NCBI RefSeq assembly: GCF_000308055.1 | Contig: NZ_CAGY01000005.1 | Span: 124,001 to 188,000, forward strand | DNA length: 64,000 nucleotides | Origin: Actinomyces sp. ph3 | GTDB lineage: Bacteria > Actinomycetota > Actinomycetes > Actinomycetales > Actinomycetaceae | Reading direction: 5' to 3' | Shown here: positions 9,260-17,804 of the stretch, one piece after another | Numbering within the stretch: the first letter of the stretch is position 1 | Layout: the number at the start of each line of letters is the position of its first letter | Notes under the pieces: model-generated | The model's database searches: none | What the model was told of the DNA's origin: nothing | The model's input: only the letters and a program-made list of their open reading frames with translations | Program-made: the position numbers and the translations under genes

Positions 9260-10135
9260 ATGCCCAATAGACCACGGTCTTCTTCGGCCTCTTCATCTCC
9301 TTCGAGGGCTCCTCGTGCAGGGCGTCCAGGCGCTCGTCCCACAGTTCGTTCGGGTGGGACTTCTCCAAGAAAACCGGCTGGGGGACAGGTGCCTCCTTCC
9401 CTGTGGGTCAGGCGTATCGTCACCGGACTCGGATTACTTGTGATCATCGCGCTTATTGTGTGGGGGATTGCAAAAGCCGTTTCAGCGGTCACGAAGTCTT
9501 CCGCTCCCGAGGCCACTCCAAGCGTCTCTGTAACTCCTACTCCGACGCCCACCGCGACAGTGACGCGCTCTGGAACCGCAGCACTTCAAGATGGTGAACA
9601 GGCTACAGCCGATGGAATTGTCGATGCGGAAGGGCGAGTTCGTATTCCCGCCTGTGCCTCGGCAGATCTGACGGTTCGACCGACCATTTCTGGTGGCGAG
9701 GTTGGACAAGCTCAGAACATTTCGGTCGCCATTGAAAACCGTGCGGGAGTTGCCTGTTCGTTTGAGTTCGGGCACATCGATTTCAAGATTTCCACCGGCG
9801 ATGAAACGGTATATGACGGCTCGAAGTGCCAGCGTGATCGCGAGAGTGCGACATTGCTCTTGATTCCCGGGGATACCTGGAATGGTGGTCTGACGTGGGA
9901 TGGCGGGCTCTACTCTGGGTGCGATGCGAAGGACCGGAATTCGGATGGTGCGACCGATCCTGCTCCAGCTGGAACCTATCGTTTACAGCTGCTGTTGAAT
10001 GGCCAGACGGTTGGAGATGAACGAGTATTCACTCTGACTCAGCCCGTTCAGCCAACAACTGAAGCAACGCCCGAGCCCTCGCAATCAAGCACCTCTGAAG
10101 CGACTAACGCTCCGCAGGGTGAAGAAGGCCATTAG
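9260..10135 (+). CDS. Membrane-anchored extracytoplasmic protein of unknown function
   Basis: The 291-residue product starts at ATG 9260, behind a strong GAGGGGAGAAGG; the frame is open further upstream, but only inside the preceding gene. The N-terminal ~45 residues are a basic Ser/Pro/Arg-rich cytoplasmic stretch, followed by one transmembrane helix (about 50-72), a Thr/Pro-rich stalk (TPSVSVTPTPTPTATVTRSG) and a compact domain of about 160 residues with several cysteines (CASADLTVRP, ACSFEFG, SKCQRD, YSGCDAKD). It ends in another Thr/Pro/Glu-rich tail. The beta-rich domain recalls DUF4232-like secreted actinobacterial domains but I cannot assign it firmly. It closes the folate-region operon and faces the disA operon. 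Confidence 0.6.
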   Translation: MPNRPRSSSASSSPSRAPRAGRPGARPTVRSGGTSPRKPAGGQVPPSLWVRRIVTGLGLLVIIALIVWGIAKAVSAVTKSSAPEATPSVSVTPTPTPTATVTRSGTAALQDGEQATADGIVDAEGRVRIPACASADLTVRPTISGGEVGQAQNISVAIENRAGVACSFEFGHIDFKISTGDETVYDGSKCQRDRESATLLLIPGDTWNGGLTWDGGLYSGCDAKDRNSDGATDPAPAGTYRLQLLLNGQTVGDERVFTLTQPVQPTTEATPEPSQSSTSEATNAPQGEEGH

Positions 10136-10216
10136 AACTCTTCTCCGCTGAGATTAGGGGTCGCGAGGGGCCCAATTCTGGGCTAGTTGAGGTGTTGCTT
10201 TAGCCTGACCAGCCGA

Positions 10217-11287
10217 TTACCAGCCGACAATTCCTGTGGCAGCCATTGAGAATTGGTTCTCAAGCGTTTCGCGGATGAGCTTTGCGCGGTAGGGGCCGAT
10301 GCCTTCGATTTGCTGCAGATCCTCAACTGTCGCTTCACGCAGGTCCGCAAGGTTCTCCCAATGACTGGTGATGTCCTTGATGACATTCCAGGGAAGGCGA
10401 GGAACCAGGGAGAGGGCTCGCACACCACGCGGTTGAATGGTGCGGTCCAGATCGGTGGGATCATAAACGCCCAAGCCCAGTACGTTAGCGATAGCTGCGA
10501 GATCGACCAGACGATCGCTGGCAAGCTCCGAGAGGGCAGCTTCTGCGGTTGAGACCGCGGAGGCATCTCGGGTGTAGTCGCGAAGTACCAGTGCGCGTTC
10601 GGAGCCTGAGCCGCGAACCAGATCATCGACCTGTAGAGCCAAAAGGCGTCCTTCTGAACCGAGTTCTTCAAGGTATTCGTTGATCTCAGAGGTGATGCGT
10701 CGGATCATCTCCATGCGCTGCATGACGGTTGCGACATCACGGACCGTTGCAGAATCACGCATTTCCAAGATTGTGAGAGTTTGAAGGACCTCATCCAGAC
10801 GCTGGCTGTAGCGGTCCAGGGTGTCGACGGCCAGATTAGCGCGGGACAGCAGTGCTTCGGGTTCTTCAACGATGTGATGGTACTTGCCGACGTAGATCGA
10901 AATAAGACGCATTGACGCCGAAACTGAGAGCACCGGAAGGTGGGTTTGGTAAGCAGTGCGTTGTGCAGTGCGGTGACGCATACCCGATTCATCGGTAGGG
11001 ATGCTCTGATCGGGGAAAAGCTGGACATTTGCCTTGCGGATTCGCCAGTCGGTGGGGTCGATGATGACCGCGCCGTCCATTTTGCACAATTCGCGCAGAC
11101 GTGAGGCCGTGAATTCGATATCGAGATCGAAACCACCCGAGCACATTTCCTCAAGCTGAGGAGAGACACCAAGAACAATCAAGCCGCCGGTATGGGAGCG
11201 CTGGATGCGTTCCAGTCCTTCGCGAAGGGGCGTGCCCGGTGCGATATCTTGAAGTGCGCTGCGCAGAAGAGCGGCATCTGATGTCAT
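10217..11287 (-). CDS. disA: DNA integrity scanning diadenylate cyclase DisA
   Basis: DisA condenses two ATP into cyclic di-AMP while scanning DNA for lesions and stalled forks. The N-terminal DAC domain has MDGAVIIDPT near residues 70-79 and the RHRTA motif near 104-108, the two catalytic signatures. The middle is the helical linker, and the C-terminus carries helix-hairpin-helix DNA-binding repeats (EGIGPYRAKLIRETL). The 356-residue length is typical. It is the last gene of a minus-strand run trkH-trkA-radA-disA, and RadA is a known functional partner that inhibits or modulates DisA in Bacillus. The neighbouring potassium transporter is a classical c-di-AMP target. Confidence 0.96.
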   Translation of the reverse strand: MTSDAALLRSALQDIAPGTPLREGLERIQRSHTGGLIVLGVSPQLEEMCSGGFDLDIEFTASRLRELCKMDGAVIIDPTDWRIRKANVQLFPDQSIPTDESGMRHRTAQRTAYQTHLPVLSVSASMRLISIYVGKYHHIVEEPEALLSRANLAVDTLDRYSQRLDEVLQTLTILEMRDSATVRDVATVMQRMEMIRRITSEINEYLEELGSEGRLLALQVDDLVRGSGSERALVLRDYTRDASAVSTAEAALSELASDRLVDLAAIANVLGLGVYDPTDLDRTIQPRGVRALSLVPRLPWNVIKDITSHWENLADLREATVEDLQQIEGIGPYRAKLIRETLENQFSMAATGIVGW

Positions 11288-11358
11288 GAATCCTGCCTTT
11301 CGATGCGTGATTCCTGCTCTAAGTGTATTTCGAGTATCCGCACAATGAAGGAAGAGAC

Positions 11359-12717
11359 TCAGTGAATAGCGGCACGTAGTGCGCCGGCAAGGTCCGAGAT
11401 TGGTAGAACCGTAATTCCGTCGATCCCCATGGCCTCTTCACTTCCCTGTGCAGGAATGATGGCGACCTTGAATCCGAGGCGTGCAGCCTCTTGAATTCTG
11501 CGACGCACGCCAGTGCATGCGCGGACTTCTCCTGTGAGCCCTACTTCGCCGAAAGCAATCAGAGCGCTGCGTGTTGGGGTTCCCCGAATGGCCGAGACAA
11601 TTCCGATTGCCGTTGCCAAATCGGCAGCCGGCTCACTGATACGGGCACCTCCGACAGTTGAGGCATAGACATCGCAATCAGAGGTATCGATACCGAGGCG
11701 TGCCTGAAGGACTGCCAAAATCATCGCTACGCGTGAGTGGTCAACTCCGACGGTAGTTCGACGAGGGGAACCAGCAGAAGTATGTGCGACAAGAGCCTGG
11801 ATCTCAGTGGGGAGGGGGCGGCGTCCCTCAAGAGTGACGGTGACGCACGAGCCTGGAACTGCAGACTGGGACTGGGAAAGGAACAAACCCGAAGGGTCTG
11901 TCAAACCAACAATCCCGGTGTCGCTCAGTTCAAAGCAGCCCACTTCATCGGTGGGTCCATAACGATTCTTGACGGCTCTGAGCAAGCGAAGTCGCGTGTG
12001 CCGATCGCCTTCGAATTGGCAGACGACATCCACCAAGTGTTCAAGTAGGCGAGGCCCAGCAATCCCGCCATCTTTAGTCACATGGCCTACAAGGAGAATG
12101 GGGATTGAACGTTCCTTTGCAACGCGAATGAGAGCTGTTGCAACAGCGCGAACCTGTGCAACGCTACCGGCACTGCCATCGAGCTGGTCGGATTGAAGAG
12201 TCTGAACCGAGTCGATGATGACCAAAGAAGGGTTGGTTGCATCAATTTGGCCAAGAGCTGTGGAAAGTGATGTCTCATCCGCAAGAAAAAGCTGTGGGTG
12301 CAGGGCGCCAATACGTTCTGCGCGGCCCCTGACCTGTGAGGCAGACTCTTCGCCAGTGATGTACAAAACCGGTGCCACCGCGGCGCAGGTCGAAGCAACA
12401 TCCAGAAGAAGAGTGGACTTTCCGACCCCGGGTTCGCCAGCAAGAAGGATGACAGCTCCGGGAACAATGCCCCCACCGAGAACGCGGTCAAACTCACCGA
12501 TTCCGGTTGGCTTAGACCGCGCGCGTTCAGCACTGATGTCATTGATGGGCTGAGCAGGCTGACGAGGCGTGAGTGCGACAGCGGCACCTGGAACGGAAGC
12601 AGAGGGGCCAGACTCTTCCATGGAGTTCCATTGGTGGCACTCTCTACACTGGCCAACCCATTTGGGTGAGGTCCAACCGCATTCGCTGCAGCGGTACACG
12701 CTTTTTTCTTTCGCCAT
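11359..12717 (-). CDS. radA: DNA repair protein RadA
   Basis: RadA is a hexameric DnaB-like branch-migration motor for recombination intermediates. The 452-residue protein shows a C4 zinc finger at residues 10-27 (CSECGWTSPKWVGQCREC), Walker A GEPGVGKS at 94-101, the RadA-specific KNRYG motif, and a C-terminal Lon-like domain (IAFGEVGLTGEVRA). The gap to disA is 71 bases and the two are probably cotranscribed. Nothing is missing from the catalytic signatures. Confidence 0.96.
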   Translation of the reverse strand: MAKEKSVYRCSECGWTSPKWVGQCRECHQWNSMEESGPSASVPGAAVALTPRQPAQPINDISAERARSKPTGIGEFDRVLGGGIVPGAVILLAGEPGVGKSTLLLDVASTCAAVAPVLYITGEESASQVRGRAERIGALHPQLFLADETSLSTALGQIDATNPSLVIIDSVQTLQSDQLDGSAGSVAQVRAVATALIRVAKERSIPILLVGHVTKDGGIAGPRLLEHLVDVVCQFEGDRHTRLRLLRAVKNRYGPTDEVGCFELSDTGIVGLTDPSGLFLSQSQSAVPGSCVTVTLEGRRPLPTEIQALVAHTSAGSPRRTTVGVDHSRVAMILAVLQARLGIDTSDCDVYASTVGGARISEPAADLATAIGIVSAIRGTPTRSALIAFGEVGLTGEVRACTGVRRRIQEAARLGFKVAIIPAQGSEEAMGIDGITVLPISDLAGALRAAIH

Positions 12718-12840
12718 ATCCCTACGCTAAACCACGCCACCGGCATCTGCGTCCAGATTGGCTTCGTACGCACATAGAATTCCCATCATGCAAATCTACA
12801 ACACGGTGCATACGCAGAATAGGAAAAGTGAAGCCGCCAC

Positions 12841-13509
12841 TTAGGGACGGTTTGCGAAATACTCCAAAAGTCGCGTATCGCCTGAAACCACAATGGTGTC
12901 TTCGCGGTTAATTCGAGTCGTCGCGTCGGCGTATTCAAAGGGCGCACCCGGACGAAGAATCCCCAACACGTTCACGCCGTAACGGCCTCGAAGATCGAGC
13001 TCACTGAGGGTGAAACCGCACACTTCTTTCGGCGGACGGAGCTTCATGATGGCAAAGCCGTCCTTGTCCATTTCGATGTAGTCGATCATGCGTCCACCAA
13101 CGAGGTGGGCCGTACGCTGACCGGCATCATATTCGGGAGCAACAACGTGCTGGGCGCCGATGCGTCGAAGAATACGACTGTGTTCGCGCGAGATGGCCTT
13201 CGCCCAAATATTTGTCATTCCAATATCGACAAGGTTTGCAGTGATCAGCACCGAGGCCTCCAAGGAGGAACCAATCCCCACGACCGCGGAGTAGAAATCC
13301 CTTGCCCCCAACTGGTTCAGTGCTTCCATCGAGGAGGCATCGGCCTCGACAACGGGAATACGACCCGAGAACTGCTGGACGCGGCGGCTGTCTTTTTCGA
13401 CGGCCAGCACTTCGTAGCCAAGCTTGTCCAGAGTGAGGGCAACAGCGGAACCGAAACGTCCCAATCCAATGACCAGGGTTCCCGATGCAAGGGTCTTTTC
13501 TTCTGCCAT
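12841..13509 (-). CDS. trkA: TrkA/KtrA-type potassium uptake regulatory subunit
   Basis: This is a cytoplasmic gating subunit that binds nucleotides and controls the potassium channel encoded immediately upstream. The RCK_N Rossmann fold shows GLGRFGSAVALTLDKLGYEV near residues 15-34, with an acidic residue after it. An RCK_C domain occupies the last ~75 residues (LRPPKEVCGFTLSEL and onwards to the C-terminus). The length of 222 residues matches single-RCK KtrA-type subunits. RCK_C domains of such proteins bind c-di-AMP in several Firmicutes. That would fit with disA two genes away, but ligand residues cannot be verified by eye. Confidence 0.93.
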   Translation of the reverse strand: MAEEKTLASGTLVIGLGRFGSAVALTLDKLGYEVLAVEKDSRRVQQFSGRIPVVEADASSMEALNQLGARDFYSAVVGIGSSLEASVLITANLVDIGMTNIWAKAISREHSRILRRIGAQHVVAPEYDAGQRTAHLVGGRMIDYIEMDKDGFAIMKLRPPKEVCGFTLSELDLRGRYGVNVLGILRPGAPFEYADATTRINREDTIVVSGDTRLLEYFANRP

Positions 13510-13560
13510 AGTCGTATTCTCCCACGAGTGCGGGCTTTTGCTCGTGGGGCGACGCGGCTC

Positions 13561-15108
13561 TTAGCCGATCAGCGGAGACTCGGCTGGTTGGCGAATTGCT
13601 CGAGGCCGATCGCGCAGAGCGAGCGCAGCTGCGAGGGTCATGGTTCCAGTACGTCCCGCAAACATCAGGGCTGCAAGAACGTATTTTGCAAGAGCTGGAA
13701 GATCGGGAGTAATACCCGTTGAAAGCCCAACGGTCGCGAATGCGGAAATCGATTCAAAGAGAACAACATCGAGACTGTAGCCGGTCAAAGTCAGCAAAAC
13801 GACGGTCGAAAGAGCAACCAAAAGCGATCCCAAAAGGGTCACTGCAACGGCCAGGCGAAGCACCGAGTGGGGGATGCGTCGACTGAAGATTTCGATGTCG
13901 CGGTCGCCTCGGGCTTCGGCAGCGGCAGCCAACAGAAGAACGGCGAAGGTCGTGACCTTAATACCACCTGCGGTTGATACCGAACCGCCACCGATCATCA
14001 TCATGATGTCTTGAATGAAGTGGGTCTGGGGGCGCATATTCGCCACGTCCAAAGAGGACAGGCCCGAGGAGCGGGTGTTGACCCCTGCCAGGAGGGAGTT
14101 CAACAGTCGTGAGGAAATATCAAGATCACCTAGGGTTGCCGAATTCGTCCATTCGGTGAAGGCAAAAGTGATGGTGCCAAAGAAAACTAGAAGAATGTAT
14201 GTCGAAAGCGTGAGCTTCGTATGCAGGGCCCATCTAGAGGGAGTGCGCCAGTGCTGTGAGAGGTCGGAGATGACAGGAAATCCGATTGCCCCGACAAAGG
14301 TTCCCAAAATAATGGGACTGAGCATCCACCAGTCAGTGTGGTAGGGGACTAAGCCGCCGCTCAAGATCACGAAACCGGCATTATTGAACACCGAGATTGC
14401 CATGAAAGCCGCATGGAAGAGCGATTCCCATACCGTCTCATGACCCAGGGTAAGGAAGCGGGGAACGAAGGCGATGGTGAGCAAAACCTGAGCGATAAAT
14501 GAGGTTCCGATGACCGCCTTCAATAGCGCGGTCAGCCTTCCCATGCCGCTGGATTTCGTCTCTACAGTTGCCAACATTCGCTGTGTCAGCCCCAGCTGCC
14601 GCGAAACGGCGTAGCTCAAAATGGTTGCCAGAGTAACGACACCCAGACCACCGATAAAGATGCCCATCGCAATGACGGTTTGGCCAAAAACTGACCAATA
14701 TGTCGCGGTGTCAACAACGGTCAGGCCGGTCACGCAGACCGCTGAAATTGCAGTAAAGAGGATGTCGACGAAAGGCGCGCGTTCATCAGATGCTGTTGAA
14801 ATCGGGAGTGCAAGAAGACAGGTGATGAATGCAATAAGCATGACGAAGACGATGAGCACCAGTCGTGCGGGTGAAAAACGAGCTTCGTGTGCAAACCAGA
14901 CGCGGAAGCGAGTAAGAATTCCGGAATCTTCAAGGGTGGAGGGCCTGACTCCGGGGGGATAGACAACGGTAGGCGAAGGTCGATCTTCGGGGATGCCTGT
15001 CGGTCCGTAGCCTCGGCTTGAGTGAGCGAGTGCGCGACGATGCGACGCAGAGGAATGCTGATCGGATGCCCGACCAGGCGCGCTAGGGCGCCGATTTCTA
15101 CGAGCCAT
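13561..15108 (-). CDS. trkH: TrkH/KtrB-type potassium transporter subunit
   Basis: This is the membrane pore of a Trk/Ktr potassium uptake system, with about ten hydrophobic segments and P-loop-like repeats (SAVCVTGLTVVDTATYW, FNNAGFVILSGG, NTRSSGLSSLDVANM, STGITPDLPALAKY). The N-terminal ~90 residues are basic and apparently disordered. The ATG at 15108 (product MARRNRRPS) is preceded by GGAGGTGAC and is preferred over an in-frame ATG at 15138. It is followed 51 bases later by trkA, so channel and regulator form one unit. The divergent BldC-like gene begins at 15298. Confidence 0.93.
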   Translation of the reverse strand: MARRNRRPSAPGRASDQHSSASHRRALAHSSRGYGPTGIPEDRPSPTVVYPPGVRPSTLEDSGILTRFRVWFAHEARFSPARLVLIVFVMLIAFITCLLALPISTASDERAPFVDILFTAISAVCVTGLTVVDTATYWSVFGQTVIAMGIFIGGLGVVTLATILSYAVSRQLGLTQRMLATVETKSSGMGRLTALLKAVIGTSFIAQVLLTIAFVPRFLTLGHETVWESLFHAAFMAISVFNNAGFVILSGGLVPYHTDWWMLSPIILGTFVGAIGFPVISDLSQHWRTPSRWALHTKLTLSTYILLVFFGTITFAFTEWTNSATLGDLDISSRLLNSLLAGVNTRSSGLSSLDVANMRPQTHFIQDIMMMIGGGSVSTAGGIKVTTFAVLLLAAAAEARGDRDIEIFSRRIPHSVLRLAVAVTLLGSLLVALSTVVLLTLTGYSLDVVLFESISAFATVGLSTGITPDLPALAKYVLAALMFAGRTGTMTLAAALALRDRPRAIRQPAESPLIG

Positions 15109-15297
15109 GTCACCTCCAGAATCACTCGCAAGCTTCATCCTAATGCCCTAAAAGTCTATTGGCTGAAACGTATGTGAATAACGTGACACAGGGGACAGTA
15201 GTGATTGAAGAAAATTGAAGTGGAGAAAGTTGCCAAATGGGGGGATCTTTCCAGTATCATGAGACGGAATTAATCTTTGCACGTCTGGGAGTCATCA

Positions 15298-15516
15298 ATG
15301 GATCAGCACTCTGCCCCGCGTTTTATGACGGTATCTGAGGTGGCGGATATTATGCGCGTCTCGAAGATGACTGTTTATCGTTTGATTCACAGCGGAGAGA
15401 TGCCGGCGATTCGCGTCGGTAAGAGCTTCCGAGTTCCCGAGTCTGCGGTCGGCCAGCTGATCCGCGCCGGTCTGACTGATCACATCGATGAACGCGTTGC
15501 GGGGATTAACGGGTAA
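15298..15516 (+). CDS. BldC-like excisionase-family DNA-binding protein
   Basis: This 72-residue protein is essentially one MerR-like winged helix-turn-helix: FMTVSEVADIMRVSKMTVYR, LIHSGEMPAIRVGKSFRVPE and a short tail. It matches the small BldC/excisionase-type regulators that are ubiquitous in actinobacteria, where BldC controls development in Streptomyces. The ATG at 15298 has GGGAG seven bases upstream and is chosen over an in-frame TTG at 15277. It is divergent from the trkH operon. The bS22 gene follows about 80 bases downstream, an order also common in actinobacteria. Target genes cannot be inferred. Confidence 0.88.
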   Translation: MDQHSAPRFMTVSEVADIMRVSKMTVYRLIHSGEMPAIRVGKSFRVPESAVGQLIRAGLTDHIDERVAGING

Positions 15517-15598
15517 TATAAACCTGCTGTGCCTTTTGGCACCTGACGTCAGGCGGTAGTCACCTCTGCCGCACCTACACACTCGAGGGAGGAACCCC

Positions 15599-15697
15599 AT
15601 GGGCTCCGTCATTAAGAAGCGCCGCAAGCGCATGGCGAAGAAGAAGCACCGCAAGCTGCTGCGCAAGACGCGTCACCAGCGTCGCAACAAGAAGTGA
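15599..15697 (+). CDS. Small ribosomal subunit protein bS22 (AURKAIP1/COX24-type)
   Basis: A 32-codon frame encodes [20 protein letters not shown] and then [12 protein letters not shown] before TGA. This nearly all-basic peptide is almost identical in pattern to bS22 of the mycobacterial 30S subunit, which carries the AURKAIP1/COX24 domain and sits near the decoding centre. The ATG at 15599 is preceded by GAGGGAGG with a spacing suited to initiation, and a strong terminator follows, so it is a real gene despite its size. It is likely to be overlooked by ORF callers with length cutoffs. Confidence 0.9.
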   Translation: MGSVIKKRRKRMAKKKHRKLLRKTRHQRRNKK

Positions 15698-15704
15698 TCT
15701 TCTT

Positions 15705-15733
15705 GAAGGGTCCCTCCACTGGTGGGGCCCTTC
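15705..15733 (+). terminator. Intrinsic terminator after bS22
   Basis: GAAGGG(T)CCC pairs with GGG(G)CCCTTC around a short loop, eight bases after the bS22 stop codon. It would end the short bldC-like/bS22 transcript. The U-tract is weak. Confidence 0.7.
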
Positions 15734-15812
15734 GGCATATCTCCCGCAACGCATGCGCTGAATACTTCGCAGTATTGCCTCAGCGCAGTGGTACCTCCAG
15801 AAAGGCACTGTC

Positions 15813-16478
15813 ATGAAGACTGTTATTCACGTGATGCGCCACGGTGAAGTTGATAATCCCGATGGTATTTTGTACGGCCGCCTTCCCGGTTATGGCTTAA
15901 CTGACCTTGGTATTGAGATGGCCGAGGCCGTCGCTGAGTATTTTGTCGACAGTGGCGCTGATATTACCCACGTCGTTGCCTCGCCCCTGTTGCGTGCCCA
16001 GATGAGTGCAGCGCCGACCGCGCTTGCCTACGAGCTTGAGATTGAACATGATCACAACCTCATTGAGGCTGAATCGGTTTTTGAAGGTGTTGCGGTCAAT
16101 GCGAATCCGTGGGTTCTTGCACGCCCCGAATACTGGCGTTACTACGTGAATCCTTTGCGCCCCTCTTGGGGAGAGTCCTACGCCCATGCTGCCCAGCGCA
16201 TGACCCGAGCGGTTGCTCGCGCATTGCGTGAGGCGCGCGGCCACGAGGCGCTGCTGGTTTCGCACCAAATGCCGATCGTTTCGCTTCAGCGTCTGATCCG
16301 TCACCAGCCCCTGGGACACTCACCGCTGTCACGGCAGTGCTCCCTTGCTTCGCTGACCTCGCTCATTTTTGACGATGACGTGCTGGTTGGAATGACCTAT
16401 AACGAGCCGGCTGCGCACCTGCTGTCTAAGGCCTCGGATATGGTTCCCGGGGTCTCTGAAGCTCAGCTCAAGCGCTAG
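15813..16478 (+). CDS. Histidine phosphatase family protein (phosphoglycerate mutase-like)
   Basis: The 221-residue cytoplasmic protein carries the RHGE signature (HVMRHGEVDNPDGILYGRLPG) near residue 9 and the second catalytic histidine in LLVSHQMPIV. Position and sequence fit the actinobacterial histidine phosphatase branch often found beside cytochrome-biogenesis or menaquinone genes. The substrate is unknown; a broad phosphomonoesterase or a phosphosugar phosphatase are both possible. GAAAGG precedes the ATG. It converges with the next gene, with only eight bases between the stops. Confidence 0.85.
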   Translation: MKTVIHVMRHGEVDNPDGILYGRLPGYGLTDLGIEMAEAVAEYFVDSGADITHVVASPLLRAQMSAAPTALAYELEIEHDHNLIEAESVFEGVAVNANPWVLARPEYWRYYVNPLRPSWGESYAHAAQRMTRAVARALREARGHEALLVSHQMPIVSLQRLIRHQPLGHSPLSRQCSLASLTSLIFDDDVLVGMTYNEPAAHLLSKASDMVPGVSEAQLKR

Positions 16479-16486
16479 TTCTTCCT

Positions 16487-16858
16487 TTACCCTTCTTCGG
16501 GCCCGTCCCCTTCATCCTCAGTGGTGGAGGGGTTTTCTTTATTCTTCCGTTCTTCTTCGCGCTTACGCTTCATCTGAAGATCTCGCTCTAAACGGAAGAG
16601 GAATTCGGGATCATCGTCTGGAGCGGTTGGGGCTTTGGGAGCCGATTGTGCCTGACGGTCTTCGGCATTTGCGACCATCTTGAGGACGATCCACGCAATT
16701 GCTCCAAGAGAAACGAATGGGACTGTCACGACCAAGATGATCAGCCAGGTCATTCGAGAAAGCTTCAAAGGCATTCTGTCGGCCGGCGTTGTTGCCCAAT
16801 CTGAAATTGCATAAATCGATGCGGCGAACCATGCGACGATGAACAGAATACGTACCAT
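16487..16858 (-). CDS. PLDc_N domain small membrane protein
   Basis: This 123-residue protein has two N-terminal transmembrane helices (about 2-20 and 36-60) with the MPLKLSRMTWLIILV pattern of the phospholipase-D-nuclease N-terminal domain. A charged tail rich in Lys/Arg and Glu follows. No catalytic HKD motif is present, as usual for these stand-alone domains. It lies directly downstream of menA on the same strand, a common neighbour pair in actinobacteria. Its function is unknown and it probably acts in the membrane. Confidence 0.75.
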   Translation of the reverse strand: MVRILFIVAWFAASIYAISDWATTPADRMPLKLSRMTWLIILVVTVPFVSLGAIAWIVLKMVANAEDRQAQSAPKAPTAPDDDPEFLFRLERDLQMKRKREEERKNKENPSTTEDEGDGPEEG

Positions 16859-16880
16859 GATTTGAGTTTAGAGCAGTTGC

Positions 16881-17804
16881 TCAGGCAAATGTACTTGAGA
16901 CCAAGAGAGCGCTAACGAAGAGCGCCCACCCCAAGGTTAAAAAGCCGGTGTGCTTGAGGACAATGATGAGGTCCTTTCCCTTCACTCCACTCAACACCAA
17001 GTAGACCGGCTGGAAGATTGCCAAAATCCACGCAAGTGACGCCAAAATGCAGATGATGACATGGGTGCCGATCGCCGCGGGAAGCGCAAAAAAGACGGAG
17101 ATTGGGGCCAATAGACACAGGGAAAAGAGGAAGCGAGAAGCTCGCTGTCCCAAGCGAACGGCCACGGTCTTTTTCCCGGTAGCGCTATCGGTAGGAATGT
17201 CGCGGATGTTGTTGACCATGAGCATTGCCACCGACATCAGACCCAAGCATGAGGCCATGAGCCACAGCCACCAAGGTGCTGAAGGGATATGTGTCCATGT
17301 CGTTCCAACGGTCGCCATCAGTCCGAAGAAAACGAAAACAAAGAGTTCAGATAGGCCGATACCCATATAGCCGTAGGGGTGTTTCCCGCCCGTGTAGAAC
17401 CAGGCTGCTGCAACCGCAGCAATACCCGCGGCGATCAGAGGCCAGGTTCCACTGATTGCAACAAGGATCAACCCTAGGACGCCGGCTGCGGCGAAGCAGC
17501 CCAGTGCCGCCTTTAAAACAGTACGAGGCCGCGCAAGCCCAGAACCCGTCAAACGTTGGGGACCGCTTCGCTGGTCATCCGTCCCACGGATGCCATCGGA
17601 GTAGTCATTGGAGTAGTTCACGCCAACTTGAAGCAATAGGGCGACAAGAAGCGCTAGGACTGAGCGTACAGGATGAACAGCTCCCAAGGCGAAAGCCGCG
17701 GAGGCGCCGACGAAGACTGGAGCTGCAGCAGCAGGAAGGGTGCGCAGCCTGGCACCTTCAATCCAATCGCCCAGGCTTGCATGGCGCCTATTTTCAGTGC
17801 TCAT
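16881..17804 (-). CDS. menA: 1,4-dihydroxy-2-naphthoate polyprenyltransferase
   Basis: MenA attaches the polyprenyl tail to 1,4-dihydroxy-2-naphthoate at the membrane to give demethylmenaquinone. The UbiA-family aspartate motif is NYSNDYSDGIRGTDDQRSGP near residues 60-80, and a second region is NIRDIPTDSATGKKTVAVRL. Eight or nine hydrophobic helices are visible over 307 residues. The ATG at 17804 overlaps the menE stop (ATGA). A GTG three codons earlier is also possible. The product is methylated by MenG and reduced by a MenJ-like enzyme, both encoded later in the window. Confidence 0.95.
   Translation of the reverse strand: MSTENRRHASLGDWIEGARLRTLPAAAAPVFVGASAAFALGAVHPVRSVLALLVALLLQVGVNYSNDYSDGIRGTDDQRSGPQRLTGSGLARPRTVLKAALGCFAAAGVLGLILVAISGTWPLIAAGIAAVAAAWFYTGGKHPYGYMGIGLSELFVFVFFGLMATVGTTWTHIPSAPWWLWLMASCLGLMSVAMLMVNNIRDIPTDSATGKKTVAVRLGQRASRFLFSLCLLAPISVFFALPAAIGTHVIICILASLAWILAIFQPVYLVLSGVKGKDLIIVLKHTGFLTLGWALFVSALLVSSTFA

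Noticed and set aside
10170-10183. Short GCCCA/TGGGC hairpin between the convergent genes ending at 10135 and 10217
   Set aside because: Only five base pairs and no U-tract. It is in the right place for a terminator but too weak to list.
15230-15260. TTGCCA and TATCAT as promoter of the BldC-like gene
   Set aside because: The spacer is 19 bases and the -35 is poor, so the evidence is not enough to annotate it.
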